A stretch of DNA of 64,000 bases from Arthrobacter globiformis (GTDB lineage: Bacteria; Actinomycetota; Actinomycetes; Actinomycetales; Micrococcaceae): contig NZ_QLNP01000098.1 of NCBI RefSeq assembly GCF_003261175.1, positions 62,001 through 126,000 on the forward strand, written 5' to 3'. The translations under genes and the position numbers were made by a program. The notes under the pieces were generated by a model. The model was not told where the DNA came from and did no database searches. It was given only the letters and a program-made list of their open reading frames with translations. Shown piece by piece: positions 1 to 8,961 of this stretch (the stretch's first letter is position 1; each line of letters begins with the position of its first letter).

Positions 1-184
1 CGTTCGGCCAGTAGCCCGCCCATTCCTGATAGCTGACCCGCCCGAGGACGACTGTGTCCACGGTGTTGATCATCTTGGTCAGTCCCTTGCCGAGGTCCTC
101 ATCGAAGCTGTCGAACTGGAACTTGAACGGGTCCTGCACCACGCCGTCCACGGAGTGGAACAGTCCGGCCGTCACTTTGCGCAT
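1..184 (-). CDS. Dihydrofolate reductase/RibD C-terminal family protein (N-terminal part; runs off the window)
   Basis: Only the first 61 codons are inside the window. The protein begins MRKVTAGLFHSVDGVVQDP and continues through TVVLGRVSYQEWAGYWP. This N-terminal pattern (a strand ending in S-x-DG, then VLGRxxYxxW) is typical of the RibD C-terminal / DHFR-like family often annotated as dihydrofolate reductase family proteins, which are NADPH-binding reductases of mostly unknown substrate. The start at 184 is chosen because GGAGGA lies five bases upstream; an in-frame ATG at 214 exists but has no such site. The gene reads leftward out of the window, so nothing can be said about its C-terminus. 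Confidence 0.8.
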   Translation of the reverse strand, partial: MRKVTAGLFHSVDGVVQDPFKFQFDSFDEDLGKGLTKMINTVDTVVLGRVSYQEWAGYWPN

Positions 185-507
185 CGCTTCCTCCAATATC
201 GGGTCGTCAGGCATTACGGTATTCGGCCGCGGCGGGCGTTGGAAGGGTTTGAAGCAGCCGCCTCGCGGCGGTTTGACGTGCCGAAGCCGGGCGGGTGGAC
301 TGTGTGGACGTGCAATGATGCAGCCCGTTGCCCGGCTTTACGTTAACGGTGCCGTGGGGAACCACGCCAGGAATCATGGGCGGGCTGCAATTATCAAAAA
401 GACAACGGACGACAAGGTCCGGCTGAAGGCCGTGCAGGCCGGCGACGCGACCACCGGGCCTCTAAGCTGGCTTAGGAATTGGCGCCGAATTCTTGGGGGG
501 GGCAGAA
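185..507. other. Intergenic region between divergent genes
   Basis: About 320 bases separate the leftward reductase gene from the rightward lipoprotein gene. Frames open across it on the + strand, but they have arginine-rich, compositionally odd translations and look like G+C shadows. It presumably holds both promoters; no convincing operator, hairpin or RNA gene was seen. Confidence 0.5.
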
Positions 508-966
508 ATGGCACACCGCGCTGCCTTCGGTATTGTCGCGGCCGTAGCGCTGTTACTTTCGGCGTGTTCGGCGCCGCAGGCGGACCCGGCAGCGCCGTCG
601 GCTGTGCCGTCGGGTCAGCAGGAAATGCCGACGGCGGTTGTGCAGAGTTCCGGAGGCAAGAAGGCCGTGGTGCACGCCGGGGTGTCGTCCGCCCCGGAGG
701 AAAGCGGCCAGCTCGTCGGCACCCTTGCCGCGGCTGGGGCCGGATGCGTCGTGGTGCGGGCTAGCGACGGGGAAGAAACCACTCTGGTCTTTCCCCAGGG
801 CACGGCGTTCAAGGGCGAAGCGCTCGCATTGCCGGACGGTTCATCCCTGTCCGAAGGCGACAACGTGGCCCTGGACGGTGCGCGTGTTCCGGCTGATGAG
901 AAATTGAGCGTATGCCCTAACTACCGCAGGCTCTTTTCAGTAGTGAGAGCCACTGTCAACCCGTAG
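508..966 (+). CDS. Small secreted lipoprotein of unknown function
   Basis: The product of 152 residues starts with a basic n-region, a hydrophobic stretch and the lipobox LLSAC, so it should be lipidated at Cys21 and anchored outside the membrane. A low-complexity Pro/Ala/Ser linker of about 40 residues follows, then a compact domain of about 85 residues with two cysteines (GAGCVVV and SVCPNY) that could pair. The domain is not recognised. The ATG at 508 is preferred over an in-frame TTG at 493 because a G-rich ribosome site lies just before it. The convergent neighbour is another small lipoprotein of similar size, but the two mature domains are not obviously alike. Confidence 0.75.
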   Translation: MAHRAAFGIVAAVALLLSACSAPQADPAAPSAVPSGQQEMPTAVVQSSGGKKAVVHAGVSSAPEESGQLVGTLAAAGAGCVVVRASDGEETTLVFPQGTAFKGEALALPDGSSLSEGDNVALDGARVPADEKLSVCPNYRRLFSVVRATVNP

Positions 967-1001
967 CGGCAGGACGTGACGACGCGTCGCGTGTGAAGGG
1001 G

Positions 1002-1433
1002 CTAGCCGCGGGCGACGAGCAGGTTGTCGTGGACCTTTTTCCAGCCCTCTGACTGCAGTTGGTTCGTGTCGTAGCCGTCAGTAACCAGCATTGTCGACCC
1101 GGCGCCGCGGACATCGACCTTGACGATTTCACCGTCGCTCACCGGGCTCGAGCAGCTCGATCCCCACATCGGGGGAGTGGCGGTCGGAACAACTATCAGG
1201 CATGCCGCGTGGGACTCTTTCTTAGTGACGGCGAAGTACTTGACGCCGTCGTCAACGACGAGCAGGCGGACATTTTCCGGATTGTCGACATCGCTGACTT
1301 GGACTCCGTCCGGGAGCCGATCATCCGCCGTCGCCGGGCGGTCGAGTGCCTTGAGTTCTGAGGGGGCCGAGCAGCCGGTGAGCAGCAACCCGACCAATAC
1401 GGCTGCAATTAGCGGAACTGAGTAACTATTCAT
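1002..1433 (-). CDS. Small secreted lipoprotein of unknown function
   Basis: The 143-residue protein has a signal sequence ending in the lipobox LLTGC (Cys21), so it is predicted to be a membrane-anchored lipoprotein. The mature part contains KYFAVTKKESHAACLIVV and GSSCSSPVSDGEIVKVDV, giving two further cysteines, and no family I recognise. A GAGGGGG ribosome site precedes the ATG. It converges on the lipoprotein gene at 508 with 35 bases between stops, leaving little room for separate terminators. Confidence 0.75.
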   Translation of the reverse strand: MNSYSVPLIAAVLVGLLLTGCSAPSELKALDRPATADDRLPDGVQVSDVDNPENVRLLVVDDGVKYFAVTKKESHAACLIVVPTATPPMWGSSCSSPVSDGEIVKVDVRGAGSTMLVTDGYDTNQLQSEGWKKVHDNLLVARG

Positions 1434-1701
1434 AGCGCTGCCCCCTCAGGCTTGGTGTTGCCTTGACGCTACACGGCGGTTTTGTTTTTGAGAACTTTTC
1501 CCGCCCACCTCCATCACGCTTCGGTGGAGGCTGGCGAGCAGGAGTTGATCGACGCTCCCTCACCTTTCGCCGGCCTTTCCAACGCGTCCTCACCTGGGTC
1601 GTTTGTTTCTGGAGGTTGAGTTTCAAGGCGAGCACCGCCATCGGACTTCCGGATGGGGTATCTTGCGGGTATCCGACCGGAGCCAGCTAAGAGGAGTCAT
1701 C

Positions 1702-2037
1702 GTGGAATACATGCTTTTCATCTGTACCGATCCCACAGCGTCGAAGTATGTGGCCGCCGAGGACAACATTGAGGAATGGGGCGCCGAGATGGAAGCCCGC
1801 GGTGTTGCCCTGCACGGGGACAGGCTGCGTCCTGTTGAGGATGCGACCACTGTGACGGTTCGCGGGGGAGAAGTGGTGGTCTCAAACGGGCCGTTTGCGA
1901 AGACGGAGGGGTGGATCGCGGGCTACGACATCATCAAATGTACCGATCTCGACGAGGCGATCGAAGTGGCGTCGAAGCACCCCATGGCAAAATTCGGAAA
2001 GATCGAGATCAGGCCGGTGTGGCCGCTCGGCGAGTAG
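1702..2037 (+). CDS. YCII-related domain protein (DGPF-type)
   Basis: The 111-residue product begins MEYMLFICTDPTASKYV and contains GDRLRPVEDATTVTVRGGE followed by NGPFAKTEGWIAGYDIIKC, the hallmark of YCII-related proteins that often sit beside ECF sigma factors or small reductases. YCII proteins are small alpha/beta-barrel proteins, some with lyase or dehydrochlorinase-like activity; the substrate here is unknown. The start is the GTG at 1702 with GAGGAG five bases upstream; the frame stays open further upstream but without a ribosome site. No sigma factor gene is next to it. Confidence 0.85.
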   Translation: MEYMLFICTDPTASKYVAAEDNIEEWGAEMEARGVALHGDRLRPVEDATTVTVRGGEVVVSNGPFAKTEGWIAGYDIIKCTDLDEAIEVASKHPMAKFGKIEIRPVWPLGE

Positions 2038-2061
2038 TTCTCAGGTCCGCTCTTAAGACGC

Positions 2062-2121
2062 GTGGCCGCCGTCGTCCGCTCCGCCCTGAAGGTGAGTGGC
2101 CGCCGTCGTCCGCTCCGCCCT
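2062..2121. repeat. Perfect 26-bp direct repeat, period 34
   Basis: A 26-base G+C-rich sequence beginning GTGGCCGCCGTCGTCCG occurs at 2062-2087 and again without change at 2096-2121, separated by eight bases. It lies between the stop of the YCII gene and the frameshifted reductase gene. The function is unknown; slippage duplication is the simplest origin. Confidence 0.9.
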
Positions 2122-2189
2122 TAGGCCTTGCACTTCGAGGGCTGACATTCAGCCCCAAAATACGAGGGGGCGTGTCCTGTCTCTTCGGA

Positions 2190-3169
<980 letters not shown>

Positions 3170-3206
3170 TGTGGGTTCCCTTTCAATAAGAGGTGTGCTG
3201 GTGTTG

Positions 3207-3490
3207 CTACTGGGCTTCAACCGACAGGATGAAGCCGAAGGCCCCGTGAAGTTCGATGCCGTCGGACCCGGCCCTGCGGGCCCGTGCGGCTGCTGCGATG
3301 AAATCGTCGCGGAGCTGTTCGACTTCGGGTAGGGTGAGCGCCCGGGCACTGGTGGTCTCGTCGTCGGAGGGTCATGCTCTGACGCAGTGCCGTCTTCGTG
3401 GCTGTGCTGGTTGGTCAGTGGGGCGAGAGCGAACCGGTTCTGCAGCACGGAACCCGTGGCGAGAGTCAGTGGATCGGTCAGTAATGGCAT
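3207..3490 (-). pseudogene. Old Yellow Enzyme (NADH:flavin oxidoreductase) remnant
   Basis: The segment begins MPLLTDPLTLATGSVLQNR and NRFALAPLTNQHSHEDG, the canonical N-terminus of OYE-family flavin oxidoreductases. After about 40 residues the homology jumps, in another frame, to the internal segment ALTLPEVEQLRDDFIAAAA and GSDGIELHGAFGFIL (the FMN-barrel ELHGAxG motif) and stops at 3207. About 90 residues of the normal protein between these pieces are missing, as is everything after the ELHGA motif (family members are about 350-370 residues). It lies between the SDR gene (11 bases upstream) and the aldo/keto reductase, so it was probably the middle gene of a three-gene redox operon now decaying. 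Confidence 0.7.
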
Positions 3491-3500
3491 AGCTGTTTCC

Positions 3501-4343
3501 TCAGGAGTCGTAGGACAGTGCTGCGGAGAGCGCACGGTTCGTTTCGATCTGTTCCTGGACGGCGGCTTGCTTCTGCTCGATTGCGGCCATGGCGTCGGCG
3601 CCCGCGACGAAGCGCGCGGGAAGGCTACCTCGGTCGGAGAGCATGACCAGCGCGTCGGCCAGTTTTGCCGGGTCGCCGCCCTGCTGTCCGGTCATGCTCT
3701 TCCAAGCCGCGACGGTGGAAGCTGTCTCCTCGGCGTAGTCCTCGATCTGCATTTCCGGCCAGATCGTCGAGGAGCCTTCGACCAGCAGTTCGGTGCGGAA
3801 GAAGCCCGGCTGGACGGCCATCGTTTCAATGCCGAACGGCGCAACCTCCAGGCTCAGGGACTCCATCCACCCTTCGAGCGCGAATTTCGACGCTGCGTAC
3901 GCTGATGTGAACGAGCCGCCGACAAACCCCGCGGTCGAGGTTACCGTGATGATTTGGCCTGAGCGTTGACCGCGCAGGACTGGCAGGACGGCGCGGGTCA
4001 CATTCAGAGGACCGAAGAAGTTCGTTTCCATCTGTGCCCGGATCTGCTCGGGGCTGAGGGTCTCGAAGTAGCCGGCGTAGAAGTTCCCGGCGTTGTTGAC
4101 CACTACGTCAATGCGGCCGAAGCGGTCCACCGCAGCCTTGACGGCGGCTTCCGCCGCGGTTGGATCAGTGACGTCGAGCGCGAGTGTGAGCAGGTCCTTA
4201 TGGGCTCCAACTGCTGACGCGACCCGGGCCCCGTCGCGGCCGGTGGCGACGACCGAGTGCCCTGCGGCCAGAGCGGACTGGGCGATGTCGACGCCCAACC
4301 CGCGGCTTGCCCCGGTGATGAACCAAACGTTCTTTTCTGCCAT
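3501..4343 (-). CDS. SDR family NAD(P)-dependent oxidoreductase
   Basis: This 280-residue classical short-chain dehydrogenase/reductase has the dinucleotide-binding motif TGASRGLG near residue 11, the NNAG motif, and the active-site Ser plus YAASK (Tyr/Lys) near residues 145-160. It should be a soluble NAD(P)(H)-dependent alcohol/ketone oxidoreductase; the substrate cannot be read from sequence. The ATG at 4343 is preceded by GAAGGA. It is divergent from the MmyB-type regulator at 4500 across 156 bases, an arrangement common for regulator/target pairs, and is followed by the decayed OYE and aldo/keto reductase genes. Confidence 0.92.
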   Translation of the reverse strand: MAEKNVWFITGASRGLGVDIAQSALAAGHSVVATGRDGARVASAVGAHKDLLTLALDVTDPTAAEAAVKAAVDRFGRIDVVVNNAGNFYAGYFETLSPEQIRAQMETNFFGPLNVTRAVLPVLRGQRSGQIITVTSTAGFVGGSFTSAYAASKFALEGWMESLSLEVAPFGIETMAVQPGFFRTELLVEGSSTIWPEMQIEDYAEETASTVAAWKSMTGQQGGDPAKLADALVMLSDRGSLPARFVAGADAMAAIEQKQAAVQEQIETNRALSAALSYDS

Positions 4344-4454
4344 GACTGCATGTCCTTCTACTTGGCGGATCCGGCCCGTTGCCCATCCGATGACGTGATA
4401 GATCCAGTAAAGGAGAACCCAAAGGCCGGAAGCAGACCCGCTTTATAGGGTTAA

Positions 4455-4493
4455 TGAGCGGGACCCCCTCAGCGTTGGTGCCCGGCGTAGATT
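4455..4493 (+). promoter_or_regulatory. Operator-like palindrome and -10 of the divergent SDR/regulator promoter region
   Basis: A 17-bp imperfect palindrome, TGAGCGGGACCCCCTCA (4455-4471, one mismatched pair), lies just upstream of TAGATT (4488-4493), which ends six bases before the ATG at 4500. The geometry suggests a leaderless transcript with the palindrome in the core promoter, as expected for autoregulation; the regulator assignment is inference. Confidence 0.4.
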
Positions 4494-4499
4494 TAGAGC

Positions 4500-5375
4500 A
4501 TGACCGTCGCCGCCAACATCCGTGAGTTCCTCATTACGCGCCGGTCGCGGCTGACCCCTGCAGAGGCCGGGCTGCCCGACTTTGGAGGACGCCGCCGGGT
4601 GCCGGGCCTGCGCCGCGAAGAGGTGGCCCTGCTCGCTGGAATGAGCGTTGAGTACTATGTGCGCCTGGAACGGGGCAACGCGTCAGGCATCTCGGACGCC
4701 ATCCTCGACGGCATCAGCCGCGCGCTCAAGCTCGACGACGCCGCGCACGCCCACCTTTACGATCTCGTCCGAGCGGCAAACCGGGGCACACGGACGCCGC
4801 AACGAAGGCCTGCCTCCCGCACCCAGCAGATCCGTCCCGGCACCCGGCAGATCCTGGACGCGATGACGTTTCCTGCGATCGTACAGAACGGCAGGATGGA
4901 CGTCGTTGCTACCAATACGCTCGGTCGTGCGCTGTTCTCTGAGATGTTTGTGGAGCCTCGTGAGCCTGTGAATTTCGCCCGTTTCCTCTTCCTGGATCCC
5001 AGGGCCAGGGTTGCCTACCGCGAATGGAACGACTCTGCCGAGCAAATCGTAGCCCTGCTCCGCGCCGAATCAGGGCGCGTGCCCTCCGACCGTGCCCTCA
5101 GGAACCTCATCGACGAGCTCTCAAATGGCAGCAGCGAGTTTGCGGCGCTCTGGGAAGCCCACGACGTGCGGATACACCTCGCCGGCCAGAAACTCTTCCG
5201 TCACCCTGACGTGGGTGACCTCGATCTCAGTTACGAAGCCATGCAGCTCATGACCGACCCGGGGCTCCAATTCGTTGGCTTCACAGCCGAACCGGGATCC
5301 TCCACTGACCACGCCCTCCGCCTGCTCGGAAGTCTCGCGGCACGCCACCCCGAGGAGATCAGGCTCGAAAGGTAG
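4500..5375 (+). CDS. Helix-turn-helix transcriptional regulator, MmyB-like ligand-binding domain
   Basis: The 291-residue protein has an N-terminal Xre-type helix-turn-helix (about residues 5-75: VPGLRREEVALLAGMSVEYY then RLERGN) and a C-terminal domain of about 180 residues with the MmyB-type pattern (PAIVQNGRMDVVATNTLGRA, then NFARFLFLDPRARV). Such regulators typically sit divergently from an SDR or aldo/keto reductase and control it in response to a small ligand. The start has no good Shine-Dalgarno; instead TAGATT lies six bases upstream, suggesting a leaderless mRNA. A paralogue with the same architecture is at 15683-16591. Confidence 0.9.
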   Translation: MTVAANIREFLITRRSRLTPAEAGLPDFGGRRRVPGLRREEVALLAGMSVEYYVRLERGNASGISDAILDGISRALKLDDAAHAHLYDLVRAANRGTRTPQRRPASRTQQIRPGTRQILDAMTFPAIVQNGRMDVVATNTLGRALFSEMFVEPREPVNFARFLFLDPRARVAYREWNDSAEQIVALLRAESGRVPSDRALRNLIDELSNGSSEFAALWEAHDVRIHLAGQKLFRHPDVGDLDLSYEAMQLMTDPGLQFVGFTAEPGSSTDHALRLLGSLAARHPEEIRLER

Positions 5376-5679
5376 AAAAGCGCCCAATAGAAGGGCGCCC
5401 ACTTCGGGTCGGTCCATGCGCAGCACCTGTTGGAGGATCCTGACGTGGTGATTCGGGGCAACCGGGTGCTTCACCTGCTCTACCGGGTGCGTCGATGACC
5501 GATCTGAGCGGGTGCGCGAAGAAGTCCACTGTGAACGGTGACAGTACCGTGCAAAGGTCTCAACACTCGATGCGACATCGCCCAAGTAGCCGTGGTCAGG
5601 CTGCGCTCGCAGCAACAGGTGGAGCGGTGGATGGTGCGCCACTGCGATGGGCCCTGGACAATAACGCGCGGTAGATCGT
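5376..5679. other. Non-coding or decayed stretch
   Basis: About 300 bases between two genes facing each other. Near 5405-5496 a + frame reads GSVHAQHLLEDPDVVIRGNR and ends LLYRVRR before TGA; it has no start and could be the tail of a lost gene, but I do not recognise a family. The remainder holds no convincing gene. Confidence 0.35.
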
Positions 5680-6375
5680 TTACGGCGTCAGCGGACCGCG
5701 GATGACGCGCAACGCGAGGCCGACGTCGCCGTCGAGCACGGCCGTTTCGGAAAGGCTGGCGCGGCCCCAGAGGCCCAAGTACATATCCTGTGGTGCTGCG
5801 GTGACCGATGCCACGACTTCTCCGGTTCCGAAATTCCACACTGTGCCGCCGGGCAGACGGAATGTCACAGCCTTTCCCGGGTCGGTCATTCGCTGCAGCC
5901 GGAGCTGCCTCGGTGCGAACATGGCCAGGGCTTCGTCGATCCCGTCGAGCATGAAGTCCTCGGCGAATTCCGGGTCCGCCAAACCGGACGCCTGGTGTGC
6001 GTCGACGAGGTGGATGGCGTGCTCGTGCGCCTGCCGGCGGAGCCAGAAACCGGCAGTGCGCGGGGGAGGGCCGAAGTTCCAGCACGGCGCCGCGGGGTCC
6101 AGTGAGGTCATGGTGGCCAGGAAGTCAGGCGCTCCGTCAAGGAACCAGGACGCTGCTTTCTCCGCAGGCGGTGCCGGCTCCTGGACGTACTGCCCGCCGC
6201 GAACCACCGCGGCAGCCCACCGTTCTATCGAACCGAGATGCCCGAAAAGCGCATCCAGAGTCCATCCAGGACAGGCCGGAACTGGGCTATTTAGCGTGCT
6301 CTCCGGTTGGCGCGCCAGTACTTCGAGGGCACCGAGGCTGCTGGTGAGTTCGGCAATGTAGCGATTGGGCAACAT
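5680..6375 (-). CDS. Maleylpyruvate isomerase-family (mycothiol-dependent/DinB-fold) protein
   Basis: The 231-residue protein has the DinB-like four-helix N-terminus with the conserved CPGWTLDALFGHLGSIERW motif, whose His is normally a metal ligand, and the later segment ELAxxxHD-like REAHEHAIHLVDAHQASG. This matches the actinobacterial maleylpyruvate isomerase / mycothiol-dependent enzyme family, metal-dependent thiol-cofactor enzymes whose substrates are usually unknown. The ATG at 6375 is chosen because TATGCT lies exactly six bases upstream, a leaderless arrangement; an upstream in-frame start at 6432 adds an unconserved tail. It faces the stop of the regulator at 4500. Confidence 0.8.
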   Translation of the reverse strand: MLPNRYIAELTSSLGALEVLARQPESTLNSPVPACPGWTLDALFGHLGSIERWAAAVVRGGQYVQEPAPPAEKAASWFLDGAPDFLATMTSLDPAAPCWNFGPPPRTAGFWLRRQAHEHAIHLVDAHQASGLADPEFAEDFMLDGIDEALAMFAPRQLRLQRMTDPGKAVTFRLPGGTVWNFGTGEVVASVTAAPQDMYLGLWGRASLSETAVLDGDVGLALRVIRGPLTP

Positions 6376-6465
6376 GGGTCGAGCATAACGCTCACTCACT
6401 GCGCCGTTTCCGCGCTGTGGGGACTCCTGCACAAACAGGCCGCCGGACAGATGTGAAGGCGGGAT

Positions 6466-6861
6466 CTACTGCGATACACCTTGAGTCAGCCGCGGTGCCG
6501 GGCGCAGGAAGTCGACAAAGAATCCAATGAGGTTGCCGCCGAAAACTAACGCCAATGCCGGCATGAGCGATAGGGGACCCACGTATGTCCGGATGTCAAC
6601 GCCGGCGAACATCAGGATGACGGTTACCAGCACGTACGCGAGGGCCAGCAGCGTAGCGAAGGCGCCGACGACCTTCCCCCGTGACCAGCGGCTCTTCTTC
6701 GGAAACTGCTTGGCATACTCGGCGGCAGTGCCAAATTCGTTTCTCGCCGGCACTCCTGTAGCCGCTTCATGAGCACGAACATCTTCCAGGGATTCGGCGA
6801 TTTCACGTTCCGAGAATCCGCGTATCCGGAGATTGAAGGCGAGGTCACGCTCGTATTTCAT
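6466..6861 (-). CDS. Small membrane protein with N-terminal HAAS-like domain, PadR partner
   Basis: The 131-residue protein starts with a helical cytoplasmic domain (RDLAFNLRIRGFSEREIAES and AAEYAKQFP), resembling the HAAS/DUF1700-type segments that usually accompany PadR regulators, followed by two hydrophobic membrane segments (about residues 66-88 and 92-115). Its start overlaps the end of the PadR gene by four bases (ATGA), so the two are translationally coupled. In known examples such proteins are controlled by the PadR repressor or act as its membrane-side partner; the exact role here is inferred. Confidence 0.75.
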   Translation of the reverse strand: MKYERDLAFNLRIRGFSEREIAESLEDVRAHEAATGVPARNEFGTAAEYAKQFPKKSRWSRGKVVGAFATLLALAYVLVTVILMFAGVDIRTYVGPLSLMPALALVFGGNLIGFFVDFLRPAPRLTQGVSQ

Positions 6862-7202
6862 GGAGTCTCCTGTCTGTCTGCGCGAAAATTCTTCAGCACT
6901 TCATCCATCTGGGACCACGCGTTCGCCGCTCTTGCCAACTCGCGGCGGCCCTGTTCTGTGACGGTGAACTGTTTGCGTCCTGGCCCTGCTGTGTCGTGCT
7001 GCCATTCATGGCCGACCAGGCCTTGGTCTTCTAGCCGTTTCAACAGCGGATACAAGGTTCCGCCCTTGATCTTTGGGAACCCGCGGGAGCTCAACACTTC
7101 GAGCATGGCGTAGCCGTGCATGTCCCCGTTCCTCAGCACCGCGAGTACCGCATGAGGCAGGGCTGCCCTGGTCAGCTCCTGTTGCCAGTCGATTTCTTGC
7201 AC
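6858..7202 (-). CDS. PadR family transcriptional regulator
   Basis: This 114-residue winged-helix protein has the PadR signature: AVLRNGDMHGYAMLEVLSSR followed by GGTLYPLLKRLEDQGLV and GPGRKQFTVTEQGRREL, then a C-terminal dimerisation helix. PadR proteins are usually local repressors. It starts with GTG at 7202 and overlaps the downstream membrane protein gene by four bases, forming a two-gene operon. The start shows no strong ribosome site. The PucR gene ends 93 bases upstream in the same direction. Confidence 0.92.
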   Translation of the reverse strand: MQEIDWQQELTRAALPHAVLAVLRNGDMHGYAMLEVLSSRGFPKIKGGTLYPLLKRLEDQGLVGHEWQHDTAGPGRKQFTVTEQGRRELARAANAWSQMDEVLKNFRADRQETP

Positions 7203-7295
7203 AGGTAGATAGTCGCACTACTTAGGTTGCATGGCAAGCTTCCCCCGTAAGCGTCGGGTGGGAGGCGACGGGGTGTGAGGAAGCGTGGGTGGCCG

Positions 7296-8834
7296 CTAGG
7301 GGAGGGGTGCCAGGCGGGTTGCCAGGTGGAGGCCGACCAGGCGGCCGGTTCCCCTGGGGTCGCCGCCGCAGAGGTCGAAGATGCGCTGCAGCCGGTGGTA
7401 CATCGACTGCCGTTCGAGGTGCAGTTCGCGTGCTGCCTGAGCCGTGTTGCAGCCGGAGTCGAGCCACACCGTCAGGGTCTGCAAGAGCTGCGAGTTCCGC
7501 TGCTCGTCGTGCTCGAGGAGCGGTCCCAGCGTCCGGCGGACGAAGTCGCGGCGGGCACCGGCCTCGAGACTCTCGGCAGCCAGTCGCTCGGCAGCAAAGG
7601 CATCCGCATCCCGCACCTGCCGGGCGGGACCGCCTGCACGGCCTGTCCGGGGCGCCAGGTCCAGGGTCCGGCGGGCTTCCGCCATAGACCAGGCCGCCTC
7701 GCCGATGCCCAGCCCCAGAGGTCCGACGGCGATCGCGGAACCTTCCGGGACTTCCAGGTTGCCCAGGGCCTCGATCATAGAAGCGCGCGCGGCCCGGGTT
7801 CCCTCGCGGGGGAGGCCGGCCAGCGCGATGAGTTCCAGCTTGTCCACGTAGCTCGCGGCATGCGGAACCGCCCCTGCCAGGAGCGCGTCCAGCGCCGGGC
7901 GCAGCCGGCCCGATGTGGCGGAGCGGACCGTGACGGCGGCCACCGGCCCGTCGATGGCGAAGCCCGCCGCCGCACCCAACTGCTCCAGCCGCCACGGCTG
8001 GGAGCCGGAATGGACGGCTCGCATCAGTTCCGCTCCCGCCAGTTCCTTCAGGCCCGGCGGCATCCGCTGCAGCAACGCCAGGCCGAGAATGTCGACGGAC
8101 CGTTCGCCTGCCACCCGGATGAACGTCGGGTCGACGCCTTCGGGCAGCTCCAGCTCCAGCCGCGCTGCCAGCACGCCGCGGACCGGCACGTCGACCGCCG
8201 TCGTGCTTACTGCCCCGGAACTCACTGTTCCAGAACCGCCGGTTTCCGGACCGCTACCGGCACCGCCGCCGTCGGCCGCTCCCGCACTCCCCAGCGTCAG
8301 GCCCGCCGGCGACATCAGCCGCACGCCGCTCCCGGTCTGCCCGGCGAGCACGGCGAGCACCTCGTCCAGCCCGCCGCCGTGGGCGAGTTCGGCGGCCATG
8401 GCGTGGCTGATCTCGTCGCCGCGCTGCAGCAGCTCTACGGACTGGCCAATCAGGATCGAGTTGATCTCCTGCATGATGCCGACGAAGGGCGCCACCTTGC
8501 GGAGCTCGAACAGCGGCAGGCCGTTGGACTCGGCTGCAACCAGCATCGACTCGGGAATGTCGGGCAGCGCAGGCCCGGTCTCGATGGCCAGGGCGGCGAC
8601 GCCGCGTCCGGCGAGCTCGCGCACGTAGCCGACCCGCCGTTCATCGGTGGCCGCAGCAAGGGCCTGCCCGCCGCTGAGGAGTAACTCGCCGCCGCGGAGC
8701 AGGGGAGCGATGTCCAAGACCTCGCTTGAGTGCACCCACCGCACCTGCCTGCCCTCCACGGCGGAGGCGCCGGCGCACAGGAGCGGATCAGCTGCCGTAA
8801 CGCTGCGGTGGTTCAGGACTTCGTCGAGGAACAT
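7296..8834 (-). CDS. PucR family transcriptional regulator
   Basis: The 512-residue protein has an N-terminal PucR sensing domain (about residues 5-125, with LLRGGELLLSGGQAL and ALAIETGPALPDIPESML), a middle GGDEF-like/CdaR region, and a C-terminal helix-turn-helix of the PucR type (TLTVWLDSGCNTAQAARELH then YHRLQRI). PucR-type proteins regulate purine and other nitrogen-compound catabolism genes. It is divergent from an NCS1 permease gene (127 bases between starts), which is followed by a PuuE-like deacetylase gene; it most likely controls both. The start has GGAG upstream. Confidence 0.9.
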   Translation of the reverse strand: MFLDEVLNHRSVTAADPLLCAGASAVEGRQVRWVHSSEVLDIAPLLRGGELLLSGGQALAAATDERRVGYVRELAGRGVAALAIETGPALPDIPESMLVAAESNGLPLFELRKVAPFVGIMQEINSILIGQSVELLQRGDEISHAMAAELAHGGGLDEVLAVLAGQTGSGVRLMSPAGLTLGSAGAADGGGAGSGPETGGSGTVSSGAVSTTAVDVPVRGVLAARLELELPEGVDPTFIRVAGERSVDILGLALLQRMPPGLKELAGAELMRAVHSGSQPWRLEQLGAAAGFAIDGPVAAVTVRSATSGRLRPALDALLAGAVPHAASYVDKLELIALAGLPREGTRAARASMIEALGNLEVPEGSAIAVGPLGLGIGEAAWSMAEARRTLDLAPRTGRAGGPARQVRDADAFAAERLAAESLEAGARRDFVRRTLGPLLEHDEQRNSQLLQTLTVWLDSGCNTAQAARELHLERQSMYHRLQRIFDLCGGDPRGTGRLVGLHLATRLAPLP

Positions 8835-8961
8835 GACACTCCGTCATAAGGAAGGCGATTCTCTTAGACGGATCGTACCTTGTTGCTGTGATGTGGCGCA
8901 CATAGGCTTAATCCATCCCTTCTTCACGGAGGCTCTTCTTCCTCATACGGAGGCTTTTCCG

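Noticed and set aside
5121-6085. Minus-strand frames across 5.1-6.1 kb
   Set aside because: They overlap the regulator and DinB-fold genes, which have clear family motifs, and their translations contain no recognisable domain.
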